Below, in pieces: positions 36,475 to 44,603 of a stretch of DNA of 64,000 bases. A model generated the notes under the pieces. The model saw only the letters and a list, made by a program, of their open reading frames with translations. It did no database searches and had not been told where the DNA came from. Positions within the stretch are counted from its first letter, which is position 1, and each line of letters begins with the position of its first letter. The translations under genes and the position numbers were made by a program. This stretch comes from Stenotrophomonas lactitubi (GTDB lineage: Bacteria; Pseudomonadota; Gammaproteobacteria; Xanthomonadales; Xanthomonadaceae), in the NCBI RefSeq assembly GCF_002803515.1, contig NZ_PHQX01000001.1, positions 992,001 through 1,056,000 of the forward strand, written 5' to 3'.

Positions 36475-36507
36475 CGAAGTCCCCCAGGGGGCGTCGTGAG
36501 CATGAAA

Positions 36508-36532
36508 AGCCCGGCCCTGGCGCCGGGTTTTT
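36508..36532 (+). terminator. terminator after tRNA-Val copy 1
   Basis: The stem CCCGGC/GCCGGG with loop CCTGGC is followed by TTTTT. Confidence 0.7.
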
Positions 36533-36570
36533 ACGTAGAAGCACCAGCCTGCGGGCTGTACGGAATTTTT

Positions 36571-36645
36571 GGGCGGTTAGCTCAGCGGTAGAGCACTACC
36601 TTGACATGGTAGGGGTCACAGGTTCGAACCCTGTACCGCCCACCA
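36571..36645 (+). tRNA. tRNA-Val(GAC), copy 2
   Basis: Identical in sequence to copy 1, with 96 bases between them. Encoded CCA ends at 36645. Confidence 0.97.
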
Positions 36646-36686
36646 CCGGTTCCCGGCATCGCCGGAGCAGCGGTGGACACGATGAA

Positions 36687-36711
36687 AGCCGGCCTTGGGC
36701 CGGTTTTTTTG
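36687..36711 (+). terminator. terminator after tRNA-Val copy 2
   Basis: The stem CCGGCC/GGCCGG is followed by seven T residues. Confidence 0.85.
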
Positions 36712-36757
36712 TGCCTGCAATTCGCGCTCGTCTGCGCCTGGCCGGTTGCTGTCATCG

Positions 36758-37090
36758 TCAACCGCGTTGCTCGACACTGGCGCTGCGCTGCAGCTGCCAA
36801 TGACCATCCACGCGCTGCCACAGCTGCATGAGGCCCCGGGAGTGCGTTTGCCCGCGCTGTCCCGCAGGCGCTTCAGCGTGCACGCGACCATGGGCCACCT
36901 GCAGTACGCGGTCCGCACTCAAGCGCAGGATCTGCACGCTCTGGCTGTCCGTCTGGCCGTGCGTGTCTGGCTCGCTGGCGGCACGCTGGGCATCGGCCTG
37001 CAGGATCTGCAATCGCAGCGAATCGCTTCCGTTGTCGGCGTCACGGTTGCATAGACCGGCCATCAACAGCAGCAATGCAAGCATCGGCAT
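36758..37090 (-). CDS. small secreted protein, possibly DUF4440-like
   Basis: 110 residues from the ATG at 37090, with GGAG eight bases upstream. The N-terminus MPMLALLLLMAGLCNRD is a short signal or lipoprotein-like leader with Cys at 14. The end LMQLWQRVDGHWQLQRSASV resembles the last strands of NTF2-like/DUF4440 folds, but the rest is too short to be certain. Function unknown. Confidence 0.5.
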   Translation of the reverse strand: MPMLALLLLMAGLCNRDADNGSDSLRLQILQADAQRAASEPDTHGQTDSQSVQILRLSADRVLQVAHGRVHAEAPAGQRGQTHSRGLMQLWQRVDGHWQLQRSASVEQRG

Positions 37091-37239
37091 GGCACGGTGC
37101 TCCGGAGAAGGGAGTCCAGCGTTGCACTGCGGCCTGTGGTGTGAAACCGGTATCCGACGAAGGCGGGAAAAGTGCGTGCCAACGAGAGCCAGCAAGGATG
37201 AATCCGGGCTGGGTCGGGGCAGCTGCAGGTCACTGCCAT

Positions 37240-37283
37240 GAAAAAGGCCGGGCCGCCTGTGAAGGCAGTCCGGCCCGTTTGCC
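37240..37283 (-). terminator. terminator of the peptide/thioredoxin operon
   Basis: Read on the minus strand, GGGCCGGACTGCC / GGCGGCCCGGCC form a strong stem followed by TTTTT. It lies 69 bases after the stop codon of the last peptide gene. Confidence 0.75.
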
Positions 37284-37351
37284 CGGAAGTGACCCCGTTG
37301 GCCGGGAAGCCTGGGCTCAGGTCACGACATGGCTGGAACCTTCAAGCAGGC

Positions 37352-37546
37352 TCAGAGCGGATCGCAGCACAGGCGAGGGCCGGACCAATGCCCTGAACCG
37401 CCATACGGACAACCCGGGGTGAACTCGCAGCCCGGTGCGAACCCGGCCTTGGCCGGCGTGGCGAAGGCCTGAGCGGCACCGAATGACATGGCGGCAACCA
37501 CGACGATGCCGGCAATGGACGAGAACAGCTTTTTCTTTCCGATCAT
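37352..37546 (-). CDS. secreted four-cysteine peptide, paralogue 1 (third in operon)
   Basis: 64 residues; strong AAAGGAGAT ribosome binding site. The Sec-type signal MIGKKKLFSSIAGIVVVAAM is followed by SFGAAQAFA|TP. The mature part is about 35 residues, with cysteines in the pattern C-x5-C-x13-CC (PGCEFTPGC ... RLCCDPL), so two disulfides are possible. It is the distal member of three tandem paralogues. Signal, ribosome binding site and APGC motif are nearly identical among them while the core differs. I do not recognise the family. Confidence 0.8.
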   Translation of the reverse strand: MIGKKKLFSSIAGIVVVAAMSFGAAQAFATPAKAGFAPGCEFTPGCPYGGSGHWSGPRLCCDPL

Positions 37547-37577
37547 CTGTATCTCCTTTGCAGAGCGTCGAGGTGGA

Positions 37578-37769
37578 TCACATGGGATCGCAGCAGACCA
37601 GCAGGCCGTGAGAGCCGGCATTGCCGTACGGGCAGCTGGGATGTTCCTTGCAGCCCGGTGCGAAGCCGGTCTTCACTGGAGTGGCGAAGGCCTGAGCGGC
37701 ACCGAATGACATGGCGGCAACCACGACGATGCCGGCAATGGACGAGAACAGTTTCTTCTTTCCGATCAT
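37578..37769 (-). CDS. secreted four-cysteine peptide, paralogue 2 (second in operon)
   Basis: 63 residues; AAGGAGATACAC precedes the ATG. The signal peptide is identical to paralogue 1 through AFATP. The mature core TPVKTGFAPGCKEHPSC, PYGNAGSHGLLV and CCDPM gives C-x5-C-x12-CC. The intergenic gap to paralogue 1 is 31 bases, without a terminator. Extracytoplasmic; function unknown. Confidence 0.8.
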   Translation of the reverse strand: MIGKKKLFSSIAGIVVVAAMSFGAAQAFATPVKTGFAPGCKEHPSCPYGNAGSHGLLVCCDPM

Positions 37770-37834
37770 GTGTATCTCCTTGGAATGGCGATGGAACATG
37801 AGGTCACCGCTTGCGGGGCGGTGTCGAAGCGGAA

Positions 37835-38029
37835 TCAGTTGGCGACGCAGCAGATGCGCGTGCCGCCGGCGCGGCCATTGCCGCCGAACATGCACCCGGG
37901 GGTATCCACGCAGCCTGGCGCAAAGCCGGTCTTCACCGGTGTGGCGAAGGCCTGTGCGGCACCGAATGACATTGCAGCAACGATGACGATACCGGCGACG
38001 GACGAGAACAGCGTTTTCTTCCCGATCAT
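37835..38029 (-). CDS. secreted four-cysteine peptide, paralogue 3 (first in operon)
   Basis: 64 residues. The signal differs at a few places (MIGKKTLFSSVAGIVIVAAM). The mature core is TPVKTGFAPGCVDTPGC, MFGGNGRAGGTRI and CCVAN, giving C-x5-C-x13-CC. Its Shine-Dalgarno lies directly after the stop codon of the thioredoxin-like gene, so the two are co-transcribed and probably coupled. The end of the core (CCVAN) is the most divergent of the three. Confidence 0.8.
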   Translation of the reverse strand: MIGKKTLFSSVAGIVIVAAMSFGAAQAFATPVKTGFAPGCVDTPGCMFGGNGRAGGTRICCVAN

Positions 38030-38040
38030 GTGTATCTCCT

Positions 38041-38610
38041 TCAGTTGGTGTGGCTTCCCGGATTCATTGCGTTGGCGACGGCCTGCACCGTCTCTGTGTC
38101 GAGCTGGCCGACATGCTTGTAGGCGACGCTGCCATCTGCGGCGAGCACCATCAGCATCGGTGTCAGCGTGGCGCGGTAGCGCTTGGAGACCTCGCCCTGA
38201 TCGTCGACGGCGATCGGAAACGCCAGCGCGTGTTTGCCGGCGTACGCGGCAAGCTGATCGTAGGGTGGCAAGCCGACACCGATCAGTTCGGCGCTGCCAC
38301 GCGCCGCCGCGATCTGCTGCAGTTGCGGCACCGAGGCCAGGCAGTAGCGGCAGGCGGTAGAGAAGAAGTAGAGGATCTGCGGAACGGCGCGGGCGCCACC
38401 GATATCGACATGGGCCTGCTGCGTCGTCCGCAGCGTCAACAGTTCAGGCCGGGTGCCGATTGCAGGACCATGTGCATCCAGCTGGGTCTGCTGCAGTTGC
38501 GCCGCCATCTGTTCGTTGACCTGCCGCAACTGGCGGTTCTGCCAGGAGAGCATGATGACCAGTGCGGCCAGCAGCAGGGCGACTACGGGAAACAGTGCAC
38601 GCTTGAGCAT
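38041..38610 (-). CDS. membrane-anchored thioredoxin-like (TlpA-type) protein
   Basis: 189 residues. An N-terminal membrane anchor (RALFPVVALLLAALVIMLSW) is followed by a short coiled-coil-like Gln-rich stretch (about 24-45) and a thioredoxin fold facing the periplasm. The active site is CRYC (87-90) in FFSTACRYCLASVPQ, with the cis-proline at Pro151 (ATLTPMLMVL). TlpA/ResA-type proteins reduce or rearrange disulfides of exported substrates. It is first in an operon with three small four-Cys secreted peptides, which are its obvious candidate substrates (inference). Confidence 0.85.
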   Translation of the reverse strand: MLKRALFPVVALLLAALVIMLSWQNRQLRQVNEQMAAQLQQTQLDAHGPAIGTRPELLTLRTTQQAHVDIGGARAVPQILYFFSTACRYCLASVPQLQQIAAARGSAELIGVGLPPYDQLAAYAGKHALAFPIAVDDQGEVSKRYRATLTPMLMVLAADGSVAYKHVGQLDTETVQAVANAMNPGSHTN

Positions 38611-38639
38611 CGATCATCCTTGAACGCCGCGTTGCATCG

Positions 38640-38670
38640 ACCATACCGGAAACAGCAACAGGAATGTCAA
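38640..38670 (-). promoter_or_regulatory. candidate promoter of the thioredoxin/peptide operon
   Basis: On the minus strand, TTGACA (38670-38665) and TATGGT (38645-38640) are separated by 19 bp. The -35 is perfect and the spacer slightly long. They lie 30 bases before the start codon. Confidence 0.5.
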
Positions 38671-38717
38671 GCTTTTGTATCATCGGTGACGCAGTTCCCA
38701 AACCACAGGACGCCACC

Positions 38718-38858
38718 ATGAGTGACCATGCTCCCGTTTCACGGCCGAACCCGATCATCGATCTGCTGTTCGGCGGCAACATGCTGGAAGGCACCTTCAA
38801 AGCGGTGGTGTGGGTCGCACTTTTGTCTGCGGTTCTGGCCTGGACAACCTTCCGCTGA
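38718..38858 (+). CDS. small single-helix membrane protein
   Basis: 46 residues from the ATG at 38718, divergent from the thioredoxin/peptide operon. The N-terminal half is soluble (SDHAPVSRPNPIIDLLFGGN) and the C-terminus is one hydrophobic helix (FKAVVWVALLSAVLAWTTF). The ribosome binding site CAGGA is modest. No recognised family. The next gene is convergent, only 8 bases away. Confidence 0.55.
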   Translation: MSDHAPVSRPNPIIDLLFGGNMLEGTFKAVVWVALLSAVLAWTTFR

Positions 38859-38866
38859 CGGAATGC

Positions 38867-39154
38867 TCAGGCAGCAGTGAAGGCCTGCCGCAGGCTGCGC
38901 AGCGTTGCCTGCCGATACTCGGCCGCGCACGGCTCGCCCATCTCCAGTTCCTGCAGGCGCAGGCCGACCAGGGTCATCGACAGGGCATAGCCGCGCGCCG
39001 CATCGGCAGCGCGCGACAGGCCAAGTGCACGTCGGGTCAGTGCATCGACATGATCCATGTCCGGCAGCAGGCCGAGGTAGGCGCGCTCGGCGCTGTCCAG
39101 ATCCGGTGCGCGCAGGATCGCGTTGGCATCGGCGGTGGGGGTGACGGCGGCCAT
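38867..39154 (-). CDS. hypothetical small helical protein
   Basis: 95 residues from the ATG at 39154 with AAGGAT upstream. It is rich in Ala, Leu, Arg and Asp and looks all-helical (SAERAYLGLLPDMDHVDALT; YRQATLRSLRQAF). No signal peptide and no recognised motif. It sits downstream of the MipA/OmpV gene on the same strand, 39 bases away, and may be co-transcribed. Confidence 0.6.
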   Translation of the reverse strand: MAAVTPTADANAILRAPDLDSAERAYLGLLPDMDHVDALTRRALGLSRAADAARGYALSMTLVGLRLQELEMGEPCAAEYRQATLRSLRQAFTAA

Positions 39155-39193
39155 GCGGGATCCTTGTTGTCCGTGGGGCGGATGCTGGTTCGG

Positions 39194-39961
39194 TCAGAAC
39201 GCGCGCATCAGCGAGATGAAAGCGGATGTCTGGCTGCTGCGTCGTGCCATCGGGCTGTCCTCGACGGCATCACCGAACCACTGGTTGGCGACCACGCCTG
39301 TCGCGCGCCATTTCGTACCCAGTGGCGTGCTGACCGCGATCTGCAGGCTCGGCGAGGTGGCACTGCCGGGTTTGTAGGCTGCCAGCCCGGAGCGCAGGGC
39401 CTCCTCGTCGCTGATGCCGTAGTAGTAGTCGAGCAGGCGTGCGCTGGAATGCACCACGCCCACGCGCGGCGCCCAGGTGAAGCGACCGGCCTGGATCGGA
39501 TAGCTGTAGTGCAGGCTTGATTCAACACCGCCGCCATGCCCGCTCACTTCGCGCTTCACGCTGGCCGCCACCGCGCCCCAGTCCGCACTGTAGTCGGCGT
39601 TGATGCCGACCATTGCCGACATCTGCCGGCTGTGCAGGCGGCGCAGCTGCGGATCGTTCACGTCGTCGGTCTTGAAGCGCAACGTGTAGGGCGTAGCCAC
39701 GGCCGACACGCGCAGGCCATCGGCCTTGTAGAGGTTCATGCCGAGCGAGCCAGGGCTGGCGAAGAAGCGCTTGCCCTGCCAGGACAGCGCCGGCAGCACC
39801 AGCGGCTTGTCGTCATAGTGCGCGTAGGCGCCGGTGGTCGCGCCGAAGGTGATGCCGGCCTGCACGCCCGGGCGCTGTTCCTGCGCGTTTGCCAGCAGCG
39901 GCGTGGAGAGAACGACGGTGCACAGCAGGGGGCGCAGCAGGGCGGGGGGCAGCGAGGTCAT
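39194..39961 (-). CDS. MipA/OmpV family outer-membrane protein
   Basis: 255 residues from the ATG at 39961. The signal peptide is LLRPLLCTVVLSTPLLANAQ. The barrel contains GITFGATTGAYAHYDDKPLVLPALSWQGKRFF, YYYGISDEEALRSGLAAY and a C-terminal Phe, the MipA/OmpV pattern. Relatives are outer-membrane proteins; MipA links MltA and PBP1B, and others act in antibiotic or osmotic responses. It is divergent from a two-component system, which often controls such genes. Confidence 0.88.
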   Translation of the reverse strand: MTSLPPALLRPLLCTVVLSTPLLANAQEQRPGVQAGITFGATTGAYAHYDDKPLVLPALSWQGKRFFASPGSLGMNLYKADGLRVSAVATPYTLRFKTDDVNDPQLRRLHSRQMSAMVGINADYSADWGAVAASVKREVSGHGGGVESSLHYSYPIQAGRFTWAPRVGVVHSSARLLDYYYGISDEEALRSGLAAYKPGSATSPSLQIAVSTPLGTKWRATGVVANQWFGDAVEDSPMARRSSQTSAFISLMRAF

Positions 39962-40104
39962 CAACGTACTACTTTGCGGGGATGGCGGTGCATGCTGCGC
40001 GCACAACATTGTCGGAACATTGCGCAGGCGCAATCTGCTGCATCGGCGCCACTTGCACGCCGAAGGCACTATGATCGGCTCCGTTTCCGGTTGCCGAGCC
40101 CCCG

Positions 40105-40776
40105 ATGCGCATTCTCCTGGTCGAAGATGATCCCGATCTCTCGCGAGCCCTGCAGTCCGGGCTGGAGCGCCAGGGGGTGGTCGCCGACGTGGTTGGCAGC
40201 CTGGCCGAGGCGGCGCTCGCCCTGCGTGAGCCGGTGCACCAGCTGATGCTGCTTGATCGGCAGCTGCCGGACGGTGATGGCGTGGGTTTCGTGGCGACCG
40301 CCCGTGCCCTGCGGCCGAATCTGGCGGTGATCATGCTCACCGCCAAGGGGGGGCTGTCAGACAAGGTGGAGGGGCTGGATGTCGGTGCCGATGACTACCT
40401 GGTCAAGCCGGTAGCGATCGAAGAGCTGATGGCGCGGATCCGCGCCGTATCGCGTCGACCGTCGGCGATGGTGACCCCCCGGTTGCGGCTGGGCCGGCTG
40501 GAGTTTGATTTCGAATCGCTGCAGGCGCAGGTGGATGGACAGCCGGTGGCACTGCCACGGCGGCAGGTACTGGTGCTGCAGGCGCTGGCGATGCGGCAGG
40601 GTCGTACGGTCACCCGCAGTGCGCTGGAAGCGGCGGTGTACGGGTTTGATGATGAGATCCAGTCCAATGCGCTCGACGCGCATATCTCCAAGCTGCGCAA
40701 GGCGCTGCAGCAGGCCGGCGCAGGCGTGGAGATCCACGTGATCCGTGGCGTCGGCTACCTGCTGGCGGAGGCCTGA
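40105..40776 (+). CDS. OmpR-family response regulator
   Basis: 223 residues. The receiver domain has acidic pocket EDD (7-9), phospho-acceptor Asp51 (LMLLDRQLPDG) and Lys102 (VKPVA). The winged-helix output domain (about 128-220) includes VTRSALEAAVYG and DAHISKLRKAL. It is the partner of the kinase starting one base after its stop and is divergent from the MipA/OmpV gene, its likely target. Confidence 0.94.
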   Translation: MRILLVEDDPDLSRALQSGLERQGVVADVVGSLAEAALALREPVHQLMLLDRQLPDGDGVGFVATARALRPNLAVIMLTAKGGLSDKVEGLDVGADDYLVKPVAIEELMARIRAVSRRPSAMVTPRLRLGRLEFDFESLQAQVDGQPVALPRRQVLVLQALAMRQGRTVTRSALEAAVYGFDDEIQSNALDAHISKLRKALQQAGAGVEIHVIRGVGYLLAEA

Positions 40777-40777
40777 G

Positions 40778-42121
40778 ATGGCACGACCAATCCGTTCGAT
40801 CACGCTGGGTCTGGCATGGCGGTTGTTCCTGGCGCAGGCCTTCACGGTGTTGTTCGCCGTGGTTGCGTTGATCCTGACGTGGGGCGACAAGGACACCTGG
40901 GGCATGGACATGTTCATGGCCGAGAGCGCGGCCAACGCCGTGCACAGCGAAGGCGGCCGGCTGGTGCTGGATGAAGCACGCTGGCAGAAGCTCGATGCGC
41001 GTGCCGGTGGCAACCTGTGGTTCGCGGCGGTCGACGATCGCGGCGCATGGCTGCAGCGCGGCACGCTGCCTGCCATTCACGCGCCGCTGTTGGCCCGCCT
41101 GCCGACACTGGGTGCCACCGAGCTGGGGTCGCTGGTACCGCCGTACCTGGACGTGGCCCGGGTGATGATCCGCAACGAGGACGGCCGCCGCATCACGGTG
41201 ATGGTGGGCGGGGCGCCGAAGGGCGGCCTGCTGGATGGCGCGTTGATGGTGCTGCGGTTGATCGGCCTGTGGTTCTTCCTGCCGTTGATCGTGGTCACGC
41301 TGCTGGTGATGCCGACGGTGATCCATCGGGCCATGCGTGGCGTGCGCCGGTCGGCGCAGCAGGCCAAGGAGCTGGATATCGGCCAGCCCGGCGCGCGCCT
41401 GGACGCGCAGCTGGTGTCGACCGAGGTGGCGCCTCTGGTCGAAGCGTTCAACGATGCGATCGACAAGGTGCAGCAGGGCTACGCAGCACGCGACAAGTTC
41501 CTGGCCGATGCGGCGCATGAACTGCGGGTGCCGATTGCGGTGGTGCAGGCGCGCTTGTCGCAGTTGCCGCAGGGGGAGCTGAAATCGCAGTTGCTGACCG
41601 ATGTCGCCCGTCTCGGCAACGTCGCCGAGCACCTGCTCGACCTGCAACGCCTGGACAGGAACATCGCCGCGTTGCAGCGGCTGGACCTGGCGCATGTCGT
41701 GCGCGAAGCGGCCGCCGACCTCGCGCCGCTGGTCGTTGGCGCCGGCTATGGCTTCGAAGTGGATGCGCCGGAAACGCCGGTATGGATCCATGGCGATGGC
41801 CTGGCCCTGGGCAGGGTGATCGCCAACCTGGTGCACAACGCCATCGTCCACGGCGGCGGGCGCGGCACCATCTGCGTGCGTCTGGACCGGCAGGGCCTGC
41901 TGGAAGTCAGCGATCAGGGCGCCGGTGTGCCGGTCGGTGACCGCGAGGCGATCTTCGAGCCGTTCCATCGCCTGCGCGCCGCCGGCAGCGGCAGCGGCCT
42001 TGGCCTGCATCTGGTCAAGGAAATCGTGCAGCACCACGGCGGCACGGTGAGCGTGGGCGAGGCTGTCGGGGGCGGCGCCAGTTTCCGGGTCAACTTCCAC
42101 CGCGGCAGCGTGCGGCGCTAG
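40778..42121 (+). CDS. sensor histidine kinase
   Basis: 447 residues from the ATG at 40778. Two membrane helices (about 15-35 and 157-180) enclose a periplasmic sensor of about 120 residues. A HAMP-like linker follows, then His247 in DAAHELRVPIAVVQ, N-box VIANLVHNAIVHG, G1 DQGAGVP and G2 GSGLGLHLVKEI. The H-box has Val where Thr/Ser-Pro usual (LRVP), so phosphatase activity may differ. It pairs with the upstream regulator. Confidence 0.93.
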   Translation: MARPIRSITLGLAWRLFLAQAFTVLFAVVALILTWGDKDTWGMDMFMAESAANAVHSEGGRLVLDEARWQKLDARAGGNLWFAAVDDRGAWLQRGTLPAIHAPLLARLPTLGATELGSLVPPYLDVARVMIRNEDGRRITVMVGGAPKGGLLDGALMVLRLIGLWFFLPLIVVTLLVMPTVIHRAMRGVRRSAQQAKELDIGQPGARLDAQLVSTEVAPLVEAFNDAIDKVQQGYAARDKFLADAAHELRVPIAVVQARLSQLPQGELKSQLLTDVARLGNVAEHLLDLQRLDRNIAALQRLDLAHVVREAAADLAPLVVGAGYGFEVDAPETPVWIHGDGLALGRVIANLVHNAIVHGGGRGTICVRLDRQGLLEVSDQGAGVPVGDREAIFEPFHRLRAAGSGSGLGLHLVKEIVQHHGGTVSVGEAVGGGASFRVNFHRGSVRR

Positions 42122-42191
42122 TGGGGCGCTGACAGAAGCACACGGCGTTGCCTGATGGTTGCGTGAGGCTGCTCCTCGGCACGCTGTGGCG

Positions 42192-44600
42192 ATGGTTGTC
42201 GACCGGACTCCGTCGCCCTTGCTGGGCCCCGCATGCGCTGCCGCTCTGGTCATTGGCGCGTTGGCCTGCGTGCTGTTGCCGGCGTTGCCACCGCTATGGG
42301 CATCTGTTCCGGCCGCCGCCGTGGCTGCGCTGGGCTGGGTGCTGCGCTGGCGCGGGCGCGCGGCGGCTGCGCTGCTGTTCGGCCTGACCTGGACGTGCTG
42401 CCATGGGTATTGGGCACTGCAGGCGCAGCTGCCGGCCGGTGCTGCTGCGCAGGATGTGCTTGTCCGGGGTCAGGTTGTCGACCTGCCGAAGCAAGCGCCT
42501 GGATACACCCGGTTCGAGTTCCGGGTCGATGCGTCCGATGCGATACCGACGCTGCGTGGCAAGCGGCTGCAGGTGCTCTGGCACGCGCCCCGGGGCGGGC
42601 CGGCCGACGCCGGGACTGATCAGAGACATCGCCTGCACGCTGGCGCGGACTGGCAGTTGTCACTACGCGTGCGACCGCCACGCTCACGCATCAACCCGGG
42701 TGGCTTCGATGGCGAACGGCATGCGCTGCTGCGTGGGCTGGCAGCGAGTGGCAACGTGCGTGATGCCCACACTACGCGGCAGCTGCGTCCTGCACATGGT
42801 CTGCCCGCCTGGCGCGAGCGCACCAGTGCGGCCATCGCCAGGCAGATCGCACATCCCTCGGCGCGGTTCATCCAGGCTCTGGCGCTGGGCGATACGCGTG
42901 GCCTGTCCGATATCGACTGGGCGCAGCTGCGCGCGCTGGGCCTGACCCATCTGATCGCGATTTCCGGCTTTCATGTCGGTCTGGCGGCAGGCTTCGCCGC
43001 ATTGCTGTGTTCTGTTCTCTGGCGATCCTGGCCGGGGCTTGCCGGGTTCTGGCCACGACCGCAGGCGGCGGCCTGCGCGGCGGCGGTGGCAGCGGCCGGC
43101 TATGCCGTTGTTGCGGGCAGCGAGCTGCCGACCGTGCGCACCGCGTTGATGATCGCGGTGGTCGCTCTGGCGCGTGTCGTCCGCCGTCCGGTGACGGTGG
43201 CACAGGGCTTGGCGCTTGCCGCGCTGGCGATGCTGTTGCCGGCCCCGCTGTCGGTGCTGTCTGCGGGCTTCTGGCTCAGTTTCGGCGGCGTCCTGTGGTT
43301 GTTGTGGTGCCTGCCACAGGGACGGCCGAAGGGGTTCGCCGCAATGCTGCGCGGCGCTCTGGCAGGACAGGGGGTGGCCAGCGTCGCTCTGCTGCCGCTG
43401 GCAGTGGCGCTGTTTGGCGGCACCGCACGGCTGGGGCCGCTGGTGAACCTGCCGGTCATTCCGCTGTGGAGCCTGCTGGTAGTGCCTTTGGCTCTGCTGG
43501 GAACCGCTCTGGAGGCCCTGCGCAGCGGAGCAGGGCAGTGGCCCTGGCGCGCGGCAGCCTGGGTGTTCGATGCCAGTTGGCAGCTGATGCAGCCGTTGGC
43601 CGAGCACCCCCAGGCGATGTGGTGGCTGGCGCAGGGGCCCGCCTGGGCGCTGCCGGCGGCGTTGCTGGGGGTGTTCTGGTGGCTGTTGCCACGTGGTGCT
43701 GGCGCGGTGCTCGCCGGGTCATTGTTGTGCCTGCCGTTGCTGTGGTCGGCACGATCGGCGCCCCAGCAGGGCGAGCTGGAACTGGTGGTGCACGATGTCG
43801 GCCAGGGCACGGCGGTGCTGCTGCGGACCGCCCACCACGCACTCTGGTACGACGTCGGCCCGCCCGCAGGCAGCGAAGGCGAGGAGCGGATGCTGCTGCC
43901 GACGTTGCGCGCGTTGGGACAGGTGCCGCCGGCGCGGGTGATGATCAGTCACGACCACCTGGACCACAGCGGCAACCTTGCAGCGCTGCGCCGGCAGCTG
44001 CCGGGTCTGCAGGTGCTGGCGCCACGGGGCAGTGCGATTGCCAGTGCCGGCACCTGCCAAGCGGGGCTGCGCTGGCAATGGGACGGGGTGGATTTCCGGG
44101 TGCTGCACCCGCCCGCTTTGCCTGCAGTTCCCGCGAAGGGCGCCGACAACGAGGCCAGTTGCGTGCTGCGGGTTGCCGGCACACACGGGGTGGTGCTGCT
44201 GCCCGGCGACATCGGCCGGCAGGGCGAGCAGGCCCTGCTGCAGGGCGCTGCCAATGCGCTGCGTGCGGACGTGGTGCTGGTGCCCCATCACGGCAGCGGA
44301 GGCAGCTCCACTGGGGCTTGGGTGAAGGCGGTGGCGCCGCAGCTGGCGCTGGTCTCGGCCGGGCACCAGAACCGTTTTGGCCACCCGAAGCGTGACGTGG
44401 TGCAGCGCTGGCAGGCGGCCGGCGCCGAAGTGCTGTCCACCGCCGAGTCCGGCGCGATCCGCATATGGCTTGGCGCACAAGGCCTGCAGCTGCGTGAACA
44501 GCGTATCCACGCAGCCCGGTGGTGGGATGCCGCTGGGCGGGCACGGTCGGCTGCTATCCTATCGCCGATCGAACAAGCGGCCGTTGGGCCGGAGGGTTGA
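42192..44600 (+). CDS. comEC: DNA internalization competence protein ComEC/Rec2
   Basis: About 802 residues from the ATG at 42192; a TTG at 42159 would add 11. N-terminal DUF4131 region with two helices, then the Competence domain (LTHLIAISGFHVGLAAGFAALL) with many helices. A C-terminal metallo-beta-lactamase domain follows, with MISHDHLDHSGNLAAL and LLPGDIGRQGEQALL. It carries single-stranded DNA across the inner membrane during transformation. It leads into exbB-exbD-msbA-lpxK-kdsB, a usual Xanthomonadaceae order. Confidence 0.93.
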   Translation: MVVDRTPSPLLGPACAAALVIGALACVLLPALPPLWASVPAAAVAALGWVLRWRGRAAAALLFGLTWTCCHGYWALQAQLPAGAAAQDVLVRGQVVDLPKQAPGYTRFEFRVDASDAIPTLRGKRLQVLWHAPRGGPADAGTDQRHRLHAGADWQLSLRVRPPRSRINPGGFDGERHALLRGLAASGNVRDAHTTRQLRPAHGLPAWRERTSAAIARQIAHPSARFIQALALGDTRGLSDIDWAQLRALGLTHLIAISGFHVGLAAGFAALLCSVLWRSWPGLAGFWPRPQAAACAAAVAAAGYAVVAGSELPTVRTALMIAVVALARVVRRPVTVAQGLALAALAMLLPAPLSVLSAGFWLSFGGVLWLLWCLPQGRPKGFAAMLRGALAGQGVASVALLPLAVALFGGTARLGPLVNLPVIPLWSLLVVPLALLGTALEALRSGAGQWPWRAAAWVFDASWQLMQPLAEHPQAMWWLAQGPAWALPAALLGVFWWLLPRGAGAVLAGSLLCLPLLWSARSAPQQGELELVVHDVGQGTAVLLRTAHHALWYDVGPPAGSEGEERMLLPTLRALGQVPPARVMISHDHLDHSGNLAALRRQLPGLQVLAPRGSAIASAGTCQAGLRWQWDGVDFRVLHPPALPAVPAKGADNEASCVLRVAGTHGVVLLPGDIGRQGEQALLQGAANALRADVVLVPHHGSGGSSTGAWVKAVAPQLALVSAGHQNRFGHPKRDVVQRWQAAGAEVLSTAESGAIRIWLGAQGLQLREQRIHAARWWDAAGRARSAAILSPIEQAAVGPEG

Positions 44601-44603
44601 AAC

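Noticed and set aside
37352..38029. CRISPR-like or transposon explanation for the three similar units
   Set aside because: The repeats are whole coding units with ribosome binding sites and signal peptides, unequal spacing (260 and 223 bp) and no terminal inverted repeats.
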